A stretch of DNA of 64,000 nt from Seriola aureovittata (taxonomy: Eukaryota; Chordata; Actinopteri; Carangiformes; Carangidae): assembly GCF_021018895.1 (NCBI RefSeq), contig NC_079384.1, forward strand, positions 8,240,140 to 8,304,139. Reading direction: 5' to 3'. The notes beneath the pieces are model-generated. The model worked only from the letters and a program-made list of their open reading frames with translations, did not search any database and was not told the origin of the DNA. Of this stretch, positions 1 to 12,900 are shown in pieces. Numbering within the stretch: the stretch's first letter is position 1; each line of letters begins with the position of its first letter. The position numbers were made by a program, and so were the translations under genes.

Positions 1-3000
1 CACACTCATGCTGACACTGTGAGTGTGAGTAGTTTTCAGTTGCCTCTGGGAGGAAGACGTTTCTGCTCTACGACACGGCACAGTGTTCATAGTTATCAGG
101 ACTGGATTCATGACAAACAATGATAGGAGGCTAAGGGGATATGTTAAGACTCTGTTCCCCCCTCGAGAGATTATCAAGTCATAATGCATGCGTTTTTTTA
201 CACATCACTGTGAGGTGTTCACATTATCGTTGTCTATATACTAGAATTTATTATGTTAGAAAGGAAATAGCAAAACACCTACATCCACACACACCATCGA
301 CACACCTGAGTCCTTTAAACCACACACAAACTTTGGAATGGCAGTTGGTTCCATGCAAACCTGAAATCTCTCTCGACTCTTCGCCAATGTGGTATAGTAT
401 CTCTCATAGTCTGTTATTGGTCTTTATTGGATAACCTGCGCTTGTACTCCCATTTCTCTACTTAGGACAAGTGGAACAGAACTGCCCATCCCAGCAAAAT
501 CCTGCCATGGGACATCCAAGGCCTTTACGAATCTCTTCTAACACTGAGGAATTGAAGATACTCTTGAGGGTCTCCGTGTGCCCTGCTACAATCACGTGAC
601 AACTCTTGTATTATTGCCAAAGAAAAAAAAAAAGCAAACTATGAGTACTAATCAAGCAGTCAAAGTTGTGGTATGGTGAGCTGTTGTTTTAGAACTGCTG
701 CTGTTGCTGCTGCTGCTACGTTAAGTTGTGCAAATGATTCAAGGAAGGAAAGAAAAAAAAGAAAAGAAAGAACTTTGTGAATTGTTGCGTTCTTTTGCAC
801 AAATGCTATAGTTTGGCAAAGTCTTGAATGATCGCTGTTGATAGAATGGTTAGAAAATATACTGCTCAACAACGCGTTACAAAGTAAAACCATCGAAAAG
901 ACTGGAATGAGGAATGTAGGGCAGTAGTAGCAGAGAGATTTCATCGAACAAAACATAGTTCAGGGTGTACTTTGCAAACATACATGTTTCAATATTCACA
1001 TTTTTTTTACTTTTCAAAACAAAATATAGCTCTTCTCTTTCATTATAATCTTTTTTAAAACATTAATTGCATATAACATTTTTTTAATTCATTTTATATA
1101 TACTTTTTTTTGTATCTCTAGCACCCTTGTCTTCAACTAAGGGCTCGCAGAAAAGACAGTCATGCAAAGTAGTCATGCTGGTAAACAAAGTTACAAAAAT
1201 GCATTATCTTTTTTTTTTTTCATTTGTTTATCTCAGCGTCCATCCTTTGTCATCCCCATGTCTTTACAGGCAAGAGTCTGTCATCGCTCACTGTCTTTCC
1301 AAAAACATTTTCCCGCTGCGTGTGGGGAAAACGCGTTCGCCCACCTCTCGTGACAAAACATTCGCTTCCGATCTCTTTTTCCACGACTTTGACTCCATTT
1401 CATGATGCCAAATTTTCTATTCACATTTGCATCTGATATTTTTTTTTTTTCTTTCTTCCATTCTGGACCTTTTCTTCCCAGAAACTTTCTCCGAAGCCAT
1501 GGATAGTTGATTTGTTTATCAAAATATAGATTTGATCTCTTTGTACACTTCCACACTTTGCTCTACTCTTGGTCCATTTCTTCTCATTTTCCCCTTTGCC
1601 TAAGGGCTCCACTGATGGGCCATCCTTATTTTGACATCGACTTGCCATTGCAGCAGTCGTTGGCAGCAAGAGGGACAAGAGAGAGATGGGGCAGTATGCG
1701 TCTGGGAATTCTTGTGCCTAATTGGCAGTGTCGGCCTTTGTGTTACTGGGGAACATTTATCTGATTGGTCCCTTTTAAAAATGATAGCACATAATTTCCA
1801 GCTAATGAACAGTTATGTGTGTGACGTAAAAAGTGCCTTTGTGATAGTGGTGTCCTTTTCGTTGCCATTTAGGCCAGCCAATATCCTCTGATATAGAAGA
1901 CAGACTGACAGTTGTCTCTAGGATTTCTGTCTCCTTGAGTCAGTCTTTTTGCTCCTCGAGACTGAGCACTGTCTCAGTCAGACATGGGAAAAATACTTGT
2001 AACATTTAAATGTGCAGATAGGAATGGGATGCTAGTGGCAGTTAAAGGACATAAGTTCTTTTAGAGGAATGACTTTGTACCAAACAGAGACAATGGCCAG
2101 TATGAGGGCGAGTACAAACCTCATCCTGAATGGAATATTTCTCCTAGTCTACAATACATTACAGAAGGTCATTCAGCAAGTGCATGCTACAGGACCTTTG
2201 GTATCCCACACGGATTCTGGGGCGAGCCCATGGCAGTACATGAGAGATAAAGATAAGTCTTTTTTTTTTCTCCACCATTTTCTTATGGGGAATGTTTTAG
2301 GTGGGTCTAAATGTACAGTATGTGCCAGACATGATCTGTTTGAGCTGATGCTACATGTGCTTCATATGTTGTTGTTGTTTCTGATTATCTCAGTATTTGT
2401 GAGGAGGGCAGTGTTTAAGCCAGATAGAAGTGAATGGAAGACATAGGTTCAGTGGCAAACATGCTATACAAGTGCTAAACTTGAATGAAAGACTGCAGTA
2501 TGGGTGCTGTTAGATACTGTGCATTTGTGATTGAGTTCATGTGCACTGCTTGTATTTAGTGCATCGATTTTTTTCTTTTTTTTTTTGGAATGTCAAGTGT
2601 TAATGATTAAGACCAATCCTTTGTCTCTCATGTACTTTCTATATATATTTTTTCTTCTTCACTGGAAAGGAACCCAAGAGGAGAATGACATCTAAAAGAT
2701 CCCTTGTATGCATAAATTCCTCTCTCTTCAAACTGTTGATGGATTAAGTCAAGTTATTTCCCGGCCAACAAATGCTACAATATGTTAGCAGAGATGCTAC
2801 ATTGTTCATTCAGTCCTTTGTGAAGACAAGTGTTGGTATTTCTTTTTTTTTTTGTTTGTTTGTTTGTTTTTTTCTCAGAAACGTGAAGTTGCGCAGTTGT
2901 TCAGCACTGTAGATGGTACTGAGTTGGTCATCATACAAGATGGCGAGTATAGTGTTGTCATAGAGATGTCATCTGGAATGTGTAATCAGGAGTCCTTTTC

Positions 3001-3981
3001 TCTCCCAAAGTGTGTCAGTGCAATGCTCAGTCAGTTTGCCGAAAAAAGAGGAAAAAAAAAAGAAAAAGAAAAAAGGTCAGTCAGACAAGTTGTCAAAAGT
3101 ATGGTCGGAGTTCCAAGAGGCTGCTTTGGTAACAACGTGAGGAGCAGACCATATGATTTTTTAATTCATGATTAACCTCTGGTCTCTCTCTTGTCACCCC
3201 AAAGATCTCCTTTAAACTGTCCATCCGTGTCACACCTGTCGCTTACGTGGCTCCCGCCGCAAATTTGTGTTTACCGGTTACTGACTCCTCATTAGAGAGA
3301 GGGCGAATGCTAGAAACTTAACACTGTGAAGACAAGAACAGAAAGCCATTAATATTAAGTTCACAGAGAACAGACATTATTTGTAAAAAAAAAAAAAAAA
3401 ATGTTCATATGTTCAGTGAAATTGAAACTTAACTAAACTTGTAACATTACGAGTAAGCACATGTATTTAGATTGGTTTATAGAAGTGCTCGACTAATATA
3501 AAGCAATCTTGGTCATAAATTTATGATTTTTCTTGTTCTCATATTTGAAATTTGCCAATTGCATGGATTTCCATAACACAGTTTCATAGTGTTACTGACA
3601 TTATGTACAATAGGGAAGTAATCAGGGATTACCATTACCTGTAAACTGCTGGTTAACTGTGCATGTCAGAATGAAGTGCATAAATTTAAACTGTGATGAC
3701 AACTCTAGTACAGCTACAAAAAACATGTCTATCTCCGACATACACACACAACGTTAGCACATAGGAAATGGCGACATTAAAACGTGTGGCTGACAATATT
3801 AGAAAAAGAAACAACAGACTGAATGAAACAAGCTGCCAGCCAGCTGACCAGCACCATGCTCTCCACTCTGCCAACTCTCAACAAATATAGCCATCACCTT
3901 TACAGAGGAGTGAATCATGTACAGAGCATTTCAAAGCTAACAAAGTAAGGTGATAGGGAGATGACGATTACTCACTAATAT

Positions 3982-4005
3982 GTGTGTGTGTGTGTGTGTG
4001 TGTGC
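3982..4005. repeat. (TG)n microsatellite
   Basis: Uninterrupted TG dinucleotides of roughly 12 units. Confidence 0.9.
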
Positions 4006-7000
4006 GTGCTTGCATATGTACGTGTATGAAAACATTTTCATTTGAATGATATGTACACTTCATGGAAAAACACATTTTTTGACAGATGGACACATACAAA
4101 CATACGCACTGCTATTCATGGACGTTTTTTTTACATTTACAAAAGAGATTATTGTACTTAGTGGATTTACAAACTTGGCTGACACCATTTCAGGAAGTTT
4201 AACCCCCAACTTAAGCTATACATCACGCAGGCACAGGTGCAAATTCAAGAAAATGTTTGACAACAAGAGTGGAGTATTTTGAAGTCTTTGCCCACAGTTA
4301 CGGCAAACAGCTTTTGAATCACATGTGCCGGCATCATGCATTATTTACTGGGAGATTAAACACTTCTGTTCTGGTCTCACCAGCACACATCAACCCACAA
4401 TACAAACATCATCTCTTATGAGCAGCCACATCGGCTCTTCCCGTCTGCTCTTCGTTTCACCCTCTTCTTCTGTCAATTTCCACTGTATAGTTGTAGTTTT
4501 TCTCCAGAGAAAAGCGAGACACAGTTAAAGGCCAGTTGCTCAGTAAATGTGAAGGATTTAGTGAAGAATTAAGGCGGCTTTCATCATGAGGAAGAATCAG
4601 CACCTATTAATCTAAACCACCATGGTTGCTCACCCATTAACCATAGACTCTATAATTGTATCAAAATAGTATTTTGATTATGTAAGCAGGACCTTCTCCT
4701 GGTGCCAGATGCATAAATCTGAGGTAATTTCCCAAATGTGTCTGCACGAAATCAAGTTAAAGCAATCTTAGAGTCAGATTTATAAATTCCTAAATATGTC
4801 TTCTTCTGTGTTAAATTTTTCACAAATAGTGTACATGCATACAAGTCTAAAGACATTATCCATTATAGTATACCAACACACTACCGTTTGTTTGGATACA
4901 AACCAGACTTTTCTGTCTTTGTCTTTATTTGTTCTGGCACCAGTGCCGTCCTGAAACAGTGCCAAAGCAGCCTTTGTGTTTGTTACACCCAGCACTGGTA
5001 TTATAAATCATAACAGCTTATTCACTGATGCAGGTCAAAGTTACATTATTTCCGCCAAATTACCTTGTGCACATTGTTCTTATTCCCAAATTACCATATG
5101 ATAGAGCTAAAAATATGCGTAGTACCAAAAGAATAAAACTCTGTCCTGTAAAAAGGATGTTAACAAGATCTATTAATGTTAATAAGATACTCTTATTCTT
5201 GTCAGACTTCTGGTGTCCTTAAAAGACCAACACTCCAAATAAATGTCTCTTTGGCATCGCTGCTGTTTTTGTCATATTGCTATATTACACTCATAAGCTT
5301 GTCTTGAGGTACCGTTATTCTACCAGCAAGTGTTTATAAATGCCATTTTTTGTGGAAGGTGGCACATGCACTTTTTCAGTGTGCACATTATTAACACATC
5401 AGGTCCCTGGTGCCAATTCAACTTTAATCTGCGCATTTTGCATTACATTAGGCTATGTAGCACTCATTTAGTGGATATAACAAGCTAGGTTGACCGTCCT
5501 CTTAATGCAAAACCACATTATGCACCATAGCAACAGACACACAGTACAGTACATTTTATATTCCTCTGCTTACCAAATCCATGAGCATCTACTGTATAAT
5601 ACCATACACTGCCTTTCAGGATACATTGACAACAACCACTGCAATATTTACATTTACCGTACAGTGCATTTGCCCCATGTAGGACCAGTTCTTGTCCAAA
5701 CAAACAACCGAGAACGAATTTCCCTGTAAACTGTCATTATAGCTGAATTAATAATGGTATGCCTTAAAAATAACCATATCGCATGGAAATAGTACTTTGT
5801 TTTTGAAATGCAGACGTAATATGTATATAACCAGAAGACCAGGTTCTGTCACATGTCGAGCGGTGTAGTTAGGAATTAGTGGTGTAGTTAGATTAGTTTG
5901 GCACTTCGCTGAGAAACCTGCAGGATAAAACCGTAGACCTTGCTAATGACAAATTATTGAACTCTGTCAGAATCCGCTGTTATGAAACCTCCTGCCCACA
6001 CTCTCAAAGTATACATAGATATATTAATTTCATATGACTTTAATGTATTCACATGTGTAGATACAGATATGTACATATTCAATAATAACCACTCATCTAT
6101 TAAGCATTGCTTCGAAGGTTTAGCTAGTTAAATCTAGCTAGTTTGCATGAACTCCTAATCTGACATCAGAGCCTAAAGGGGCCTCATAGAGGCACTTACA
6201 ACATCTGCCTGTTTTGTGTACTTAAGCAATGTCTACTTCAGAATCTCCTAGGTGATTTGCATTGGCCACAGCTATGGGATATGACTCTTTAAACTCAACA
6301 GAACCACAGTTGACATTCTTCAGATCCATTTGCATACAATACAAAGCAAATATGAGGAAATACAGTACTTCTATAATCATACATGTTCAAATTCAAGCGG
6401 TGCAGTGTAAGGTTATGTTATTCCTCTCACCCGCTGTCAGTCGATTGGAGCTTTAAAGAAAAACATCACACTGCAGATACATAGGATGGATGGACATTTT
6501 CGTTGACTGTAACAGAAAATGTACACTCCAAATAAAGTGGCATAATAGAATAATTCAGAGTATCTGCAAACTGTAACATCCACATTGTGGAGTCATTCTA
6601 AGATTATACAGTATGTATGTGCGCTTAAAAGGTTTAATGAGTTTTTGTGCACTGTGAGAAGTGATGCTAGCAAAAATTACAGGCCAAAATTCAGGTTTGC
6701 TGATTTGGACTAAGATTAGCTTTGTGGATTGAACCCAGGCCAATCAATCTTTACTCATTACGTGCTCATAAAAGGTTTTTCTGCAAGTTAAATCAATTTA
6801 AAAAGGTACTATCCCAGAGTTTTCCTGTCTTTTAACTGTACAAGTTCAGGTGGACATTATACATTAAGGAGCTGCTGTCACTGGAGGAACAAAGTTCTGC
6901 ATGCTGCTTCACTAAATTATTGTAATTTTCTGACATCATAATGGTGAAATGTACAATATTGCGTATAAGCACGACTACTAATAACTTCGGTTTGAAAATA

Positions 7001-7976
7001 TGTGCGATGACCTTCAAAAACCCGTATCAGATGAAGCCAGGCAAGCATTACTTCTTGCAGTGACTGCATGATCTATCCTGAATGAGACACTACAACTTTT
7101 ACAAACCTTTCGACAACAAATTCAAGCAAAAATTCAGAAGATAGCTTTCATCTTCAGTCATAACACTGCATATCTAAGTCCTGAAAGTTTAGGGGTCTGG
7201 AAGCACATCGATTTTTAGACAAAACAGCAATCAGGACTATAAATTATGACAGTAAGAATACCAGGACCTGACTTTCTAGAAATGCTCTCCCTTTACACCT
7301 GCAAATAAGTGTTGGTTCTAAAGCACTTACAGTTTTTCCTCATCATTTCAGTCTTATTACATTTCTGTCTGTTAAACAACTTTTTTGACAAATGTTATTT
7401 GAGACAATCAGTGGTACAGAAAAGTCATTCCTTACAATGAAATACACATTACCAGTACAAGTGAAGAAAATATAATATTACAAAACTGAGACAACCAAAG
7501 CAATGGCAGCCACAACATCAAAAACTCTTAAGGACCAATTAGACCAGGCTGACTTGAAAGAAAACAAGACAAATGACTCATGTCATCATTATACTTTTGG
7601 ACACTTAGATCTGGAACAGCTAAATGAAAGATCATACGTAAACTGCCTACTAAGTCTGTGCATTTTTAGAATTAAAAATAGATCTGCATATTTACATATG
7701 TATGTGCACAGCATGTTTTCCAGCATTAAAGTAATATTGCATGTTTATTGCATATGTGAATGTCATTATCTTTAAAATCTTTTTTGCTTAACTTTTAACA
7801 TAAGATCTATCATGAGGATGGCAAGTTGAGGAAGGCCCTCAGTTACAAACATGAAAGCTATAAATGAACTACAGATTGATAATCATAAATTATTGAGGAA
7901 GAAATCCTGTTGTAACCCCTGTCATATTTTTCATAGATTTACCAACAGCCTGCATTTCATCATTTTAATCTGTATT

Positions 7977-7978
<2 letters not shown>

Positions 7979-8028
<50 letters not shown>
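7979..8028. repeat. (TA)n microsatellite
   Basis: About 25 TA units, self-complementary, in AT-rich DNA. Confidence 0.95.
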
Positions 8029-8032
<4 letters not shown>

Positions 8033-9475
8033 TATAAAAACTGTTTTAGATAAACATTTAAACCAAAAACAAAACAAAAAATTATGGAAAAATATATTTT
8101 ACAAAACACAAATTGAAGGTGGAAAAAGAAGCAAAACACATATTTAGAAAAGCTGAACATTGTTTTTTAAAGACGTATTTAATAGGGTGGTCTCACGTTC
8201 AGTTGATTCGTGTCTTTTGCCAAGATGCAAGATTTAAAGATTTGTAAATTAACTGTGATTGTTAGTAAAGTGCTTGTACTTGTTTTAATTATATAAATAA
8301 TTTTGTAGTCCTCCATATTTGACTTTATAGGATGTATTTAGTTTATTTTTGTTACTTTTAAGTCATTTTCTAAATACATCGCATTTAGGTTTCTCTGAAA
8401 ACTTGTAGGCCTGCACGTACATTATTACATTTACATGACTGTCCTCATTAGCATTTCACTCAGGTCCACTCAGTCATTTATTATCATCAAATAGAAAATG
8501 TGAAGGGAAGATCTGATAGCTAAATTGTGCTCCTGCTTGGGAAACAAAACACAGTCCTTCTCATGAGGTCTTGAGCTGCCCTTATAATATTAACAACCAA
8601 GGAAATAATTTCCTCCAGTTTCATAAGCTAAAAACACACTACATCTAGTACTTTACTTTGGCCATCTGCTGCCATGAATACAGAATCAACTTGGTTGATG
8701 AGGTCGATGTACTAGTGTGAAGCTCCAGTATCATGACAGTAGGTCATTTGGTGTTGCTAACAACCAGCAATGCATATTAGCAAGCTATCTTGTCTAAAGC
8801 ATGTAGACAAAAAACAAACAAGCATGGATGGTGTAAGAAAATCAGCTTGTTTTTCATTGGTTGACTTTTTTTTTTTTCTATGATTGTTATAATTGGATTT
8901 AACATTATGATGATGAATATACAGACAAATTATATGATTGAATAGACCTTTAACTGCACACTTTGAGGGAACAATTACTTATATGGGATCCTAACAGCAA
9001 TGTAATAAAACAAACTACAATTTTCAAAAGTGATGTTAGGCTGCACAATTGAGATGACTCTTATGGTACAATACTTGTATTCTTTTCAATTAAATCTAAG
9101 GTTTTTCTTTTCTTTTGACATTGTGTTCAATTATGTCACAATAACTTTAATTAGGTGATAATAGTGAGACTTATAGAGGCCGACTCTGTTTTTTTTGGGG
9201 GGTTTTTTTTGAGAGAGAGAATTACCAAAATGATATATCTACACTGTACATACAATAATATTCACAAAAGACAGAAAGTAGAAACCTATTCAACATCAAT
9301 CTAATCTATAAATGCATTTTTGTCTTTGGCTAAATGAAATGAAGCATCTTGTTTCATGATCATTTCTCTGGACAGTGTTGTGAGCTCAGATTTGTTTGGT
9401 CCAGATCACACAAAAATGGATATCCATCTACACACTTAGTATTAAAATGTAACAGTGCACGTTTTCATAGTTTTT

Positions 9476-9506
9476 TTTATTTTTTAACCTCTGACACTAT
9501 TTTATT
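9476..9506 (-). terminator. Candidate kcnc3 polyadenylation signals
   Basis: TTTATT on the plus strand at 9476-9481 and 9501-9506 gives AATAAA on the minus strand about 285-310 bases past the kcnc3 stop. In such AT-rich DNA chance hits are common, and Kv3 messages often have much longer 3' UTRs. Confidence 0.3.
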
Positions 9507-9788
9507 TACTAACCAATTCAAATATTTTTTTTATATTTCTTCTAATAATTTAAAATAAGTGTATCTTTAAAACTAAAATTTATATTTGACCCCATCAGCT
9601 AACCTGATGCATGCATCATAAACCATTGGATTCACAAGACAAGAGGTCAGTCTTTCTACATTCAAGTTCATTTTATGTTATTGCTATTGCTTTTGCACGG
9701 TGTACGATCCAAATGGAGACTACAATGCGATCAGTCCACGGCTAATCCAATGCATCTCTTTATCATCCAATCATAACCATCCTTTCTG

Positions 9789-9943
9789 CTACAAAATGGA
9801 GGGGATGGGGGAACGACAGCGGCGCAGTGGTCCTGGGGCCTCATAAGTTTCAAAGGGGGGGCTAGTGATAGGAGCAAGGCGCAGGGATGACCCAGCCATT
9901 CCCGATATGTTATTGAGACTGCGAGATTTCTCGTAGCCCGTTG
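9789..9943 (-). CDS. kcnc3: kcnc3 terminal coding exon 4: [14 protein letters not shown] tail
   Basis: Lies 8.6 kb downstream of exon 3. The acceptor TTTAAAG is followed by CA, completing K-A-T-G, then [22 protein letters not shown] and a final RSPIPSIL before a TAG stop at 9789-9791. This tail is recognisable from Kv3.2-type C-termini. The last three residues S-I-L fit a class I PDZ-binding motif. Two carried bases plus 51 codons keep the frame exactly, which supports this being a genuine terminal exon and not a chance open frame. Confidence 0.88.
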
Positions 9944-12900
9944 CTTTAAAAAAAAAATTAAATTTAACCATCGATCGATACATTAGATTATAATATGTAT
10001 TATTGTTTTGATATCATAAGCAAATAATAAAAAAAGAAATAAAATGTTTGTGCATGTTATGACAAATTTTCCACATCCAGGTGGTGTGTTATGAAGGTTA
10101 CACAGGATTGAAACATGAGGTTTAAGATGTCATCAGAAGAAATCAAAATGAAAAGATGCACAAAAGTAAAGAGAGTGCAAATTAAGAATCAGAAATTGAA
10201 AATGTTATGAAATCATAAAGACATATAAAGGACAGACGAGGACAGACACAGACAAGACAGACAAGACAAGACAAAACAAGAAAATGCGAGTTATGATATG
10301 TCTTTTTTTTTTTCAAAACAGAAAAGCAAAAGATTCTTAGATATTAAGAAATATAACACCTATAGTAGGCCCATTGAATAAAGCACCAGACATTTTATTA
10401 TATAAAGCGCAATGTGCAATGTTCAGGTGTTTTAGACAACTATTCAGCCAAAACTGCACAGTTTAACACAAACACACAGTAGCAAATACTCAGATATCAC
10501 CGATACAGTGTAAGAGTTGGCCACATGAAGTTTTAGGTGAAAGAGCTTAGAGACATGCCACTAATGAAGGTATGTTAGAATAATTAGTTGCCTTGCATTA
10601 CACTTCATAAACAGCCAGTTTAATATTTGCTTTTTGCTCCTGTAAACTTCAAATGGCCAACACGAAAAAATGTCCTCCCTGCAACAGTTAGAAACACTTC
10701 CTGTCCCCCCGGTAATCGCATCCTGTTGTGGAGATCAGTTCACATTTTGTTTGCAGTGGGAAATGACACACGGTAAGAGGGCGGAATTTAACCGACCAAG
10801 ATGTGCAAGTGACTGTGAAGTAGTTTGCATGGCGCTCGCACCGCTGCAGGTACGTTTACAGTAACCCAATTCATCTAAGAAATAACAGATTGGCCTATGT
10901 GTCCTTTCCCACTGTGTTTCAGGTGTGGAACGCAGCATGCAGACATCGAATTCCCCCTGTACTGTTTGGAAGCAGCCACAGAGAAGGTAGTGCTGTGCTG
11001 ACGGAGTGTTGTTGCATCAGGTGAAGTGAAAAACACCATTGGTAGGTGGCAGTTAACCTGCCCTAACAATGGCCAACGGACCCATAATGGATGGAGTTGA
11101 ACTGTTTATTATTAGGGATATGTTCTACTAGCTAAAATTTGATTTGAATGTAATCGGCAATGCTCACAGAGTTTGTGATTAAATTGTAGTTACAGTGTTT
11201 AGTCGTGTAAAACTCCAACCATCACAAGGCCACAGTCAGACAACAAAGAACACCCATTGGTGCAGTATGACACCCTTTGTGCCTTCCTGCTGAAATGGAA
11301 ATACACAGCAATATTGTGGTGCACAGTGGCCAACCCCACCACTCTAGATTACGCATCACTTGAGCCAACCATAAATAAAAGTTCTTTTTTTATTCTGACT
11401 AGCTCAGGCACATTAGTCGGACGGCAACTCTGTAAAATATTGATGACGCCTTTTCACTGGGTTTCTCAAGGCTGCGTGTCACACAAAGATTGCTGAGAAG
11501 CTGTCCGGCCAATCCGCGGTGCCGCTTCATTCTCAAGTTCAATTCCAAAAGTATTTTGTTCATACCACCCAAATGTATCGAGACAAACTGTCAGGTTGCA
11601 TCAAAATGGCAGCCGCATTTGTGATGTTTGCTGAATCAGGGCTGACGGGCGACAACAGGAGGGATGAGTTCAACAACCCAACCTGTTTTTGTTGCAGACG
11701 GAAAAAAAAATCTCCTAAAACAAAAAGTGGCTATTATATTATATTATAACTCTAAAGTGATCATGATGTGATAAACCCTTCGTCTGACCTAATGTTGAAT
11801 AAGTAGCTGAATTGTTCCATTCAATGGTTTTAGAGTTAAGAAGCTTTTATGAAATAGAGAGCTTTAACAGTGATAATGTTGTTTCTGCCATTAAAAGAAG
11901 TTAAACTGACATTTTACACAGAATAAAATAATCTAAATAAAACGAGAGACAACTAATTTACTGTGTAATAGCATTTACTTGTATAATAATTCAGCTGTTA
12001 TAGTAATGTCCCAGTCAGCTGATTTTATGCTACAGGTTTAGGTTAAATATTAGGCAACTGCTTTACTTGTTTGCTACCTTTGATCAACGGTGACGAATGC
12101 TCAAAAGATTTGAAGTACGCAGTATGGGAGTTGACAAGAACAAGGTGGAGAAGCCCGTATATGAAGCTTCGAGGGTTTTGATTCTACTGAGGAATTCCTT
12201 TGGATCTATTCGCGGTGCTAAGCGAAAATCAGCATGCAGCATGCACAGTAGAGAGAGAAAGAAAGAAAGGGAAAATAGAGCATAACACACTGCTCATGTG
12301 ATAAAAGGAAACAGAGGACACTAGGTTTTACATACATTAGGATCTTCAACCGAACTAAACTAGTAAAAGGCTTTAATGTTGGCTCTGTTGCTGTGAATAA
12401 ATGTCCTTTATTTGCCCATTTCAAGTCTGGAATTAGAGGGTTTGAAACACTTGTCAAGTGGGACATGAGTAAAATATGGAGGAGAAAAAATGAATTCCCA
12501 TCTTTTGATTAGATGAAGGTGAAACTGATGAAGAATAATGTGGACCAGGAAGGAACGCGGTTCTGATGGTGTTTTAGATATAAATAGTGTGATGGTATAT
12601 AACGTAACAAGTAATGGTTTGGTTTCGAAGCATTGCTTGGTGAAATTCAACACAAGGAACGTTTTTTTTTTCAGAAATGACGATAAAGATACTCATACTG
12701 TAAAAGTAATCATGTCTCAGCCACTGCAGTCTGTCACGGTCTGCTAGCTAGCTCCTCTCTATGCTAACTACTGTATTTACAACAATATCAACGGGGGCTT
12801 TGTGCTTTGGGATCGTCTGTCAGGGGAAACGCTGAGTCTGGCTGTCACTGTATTCAGTGATGACATAATTCCTGCCCAAAGTCACACTTAATTTACACTA

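Larger units (their letters stand above)
1..9475. other. AT-rich stretch without a supportable gene
   Basis: The open frames here are short, lack family motifs and often run through poly-T or TA tracts. It may hold distal 3' UTR of kcnc3 or the end of a neighbour. Recognisable contents are a (TG)n run at 3982-4005, a long (TA)n run near 7979-8028, and several poly-A/T runs. No RNA gene or domain was recognised. Confidence 0.5.

Noticed and set aside
2069..2446. A 125-codon plus-strand frame near the left edge
   Set aside because: No splice sites fitting a gene, no recognisable domain, and a Phe run from poly-T; chance is sufficient.
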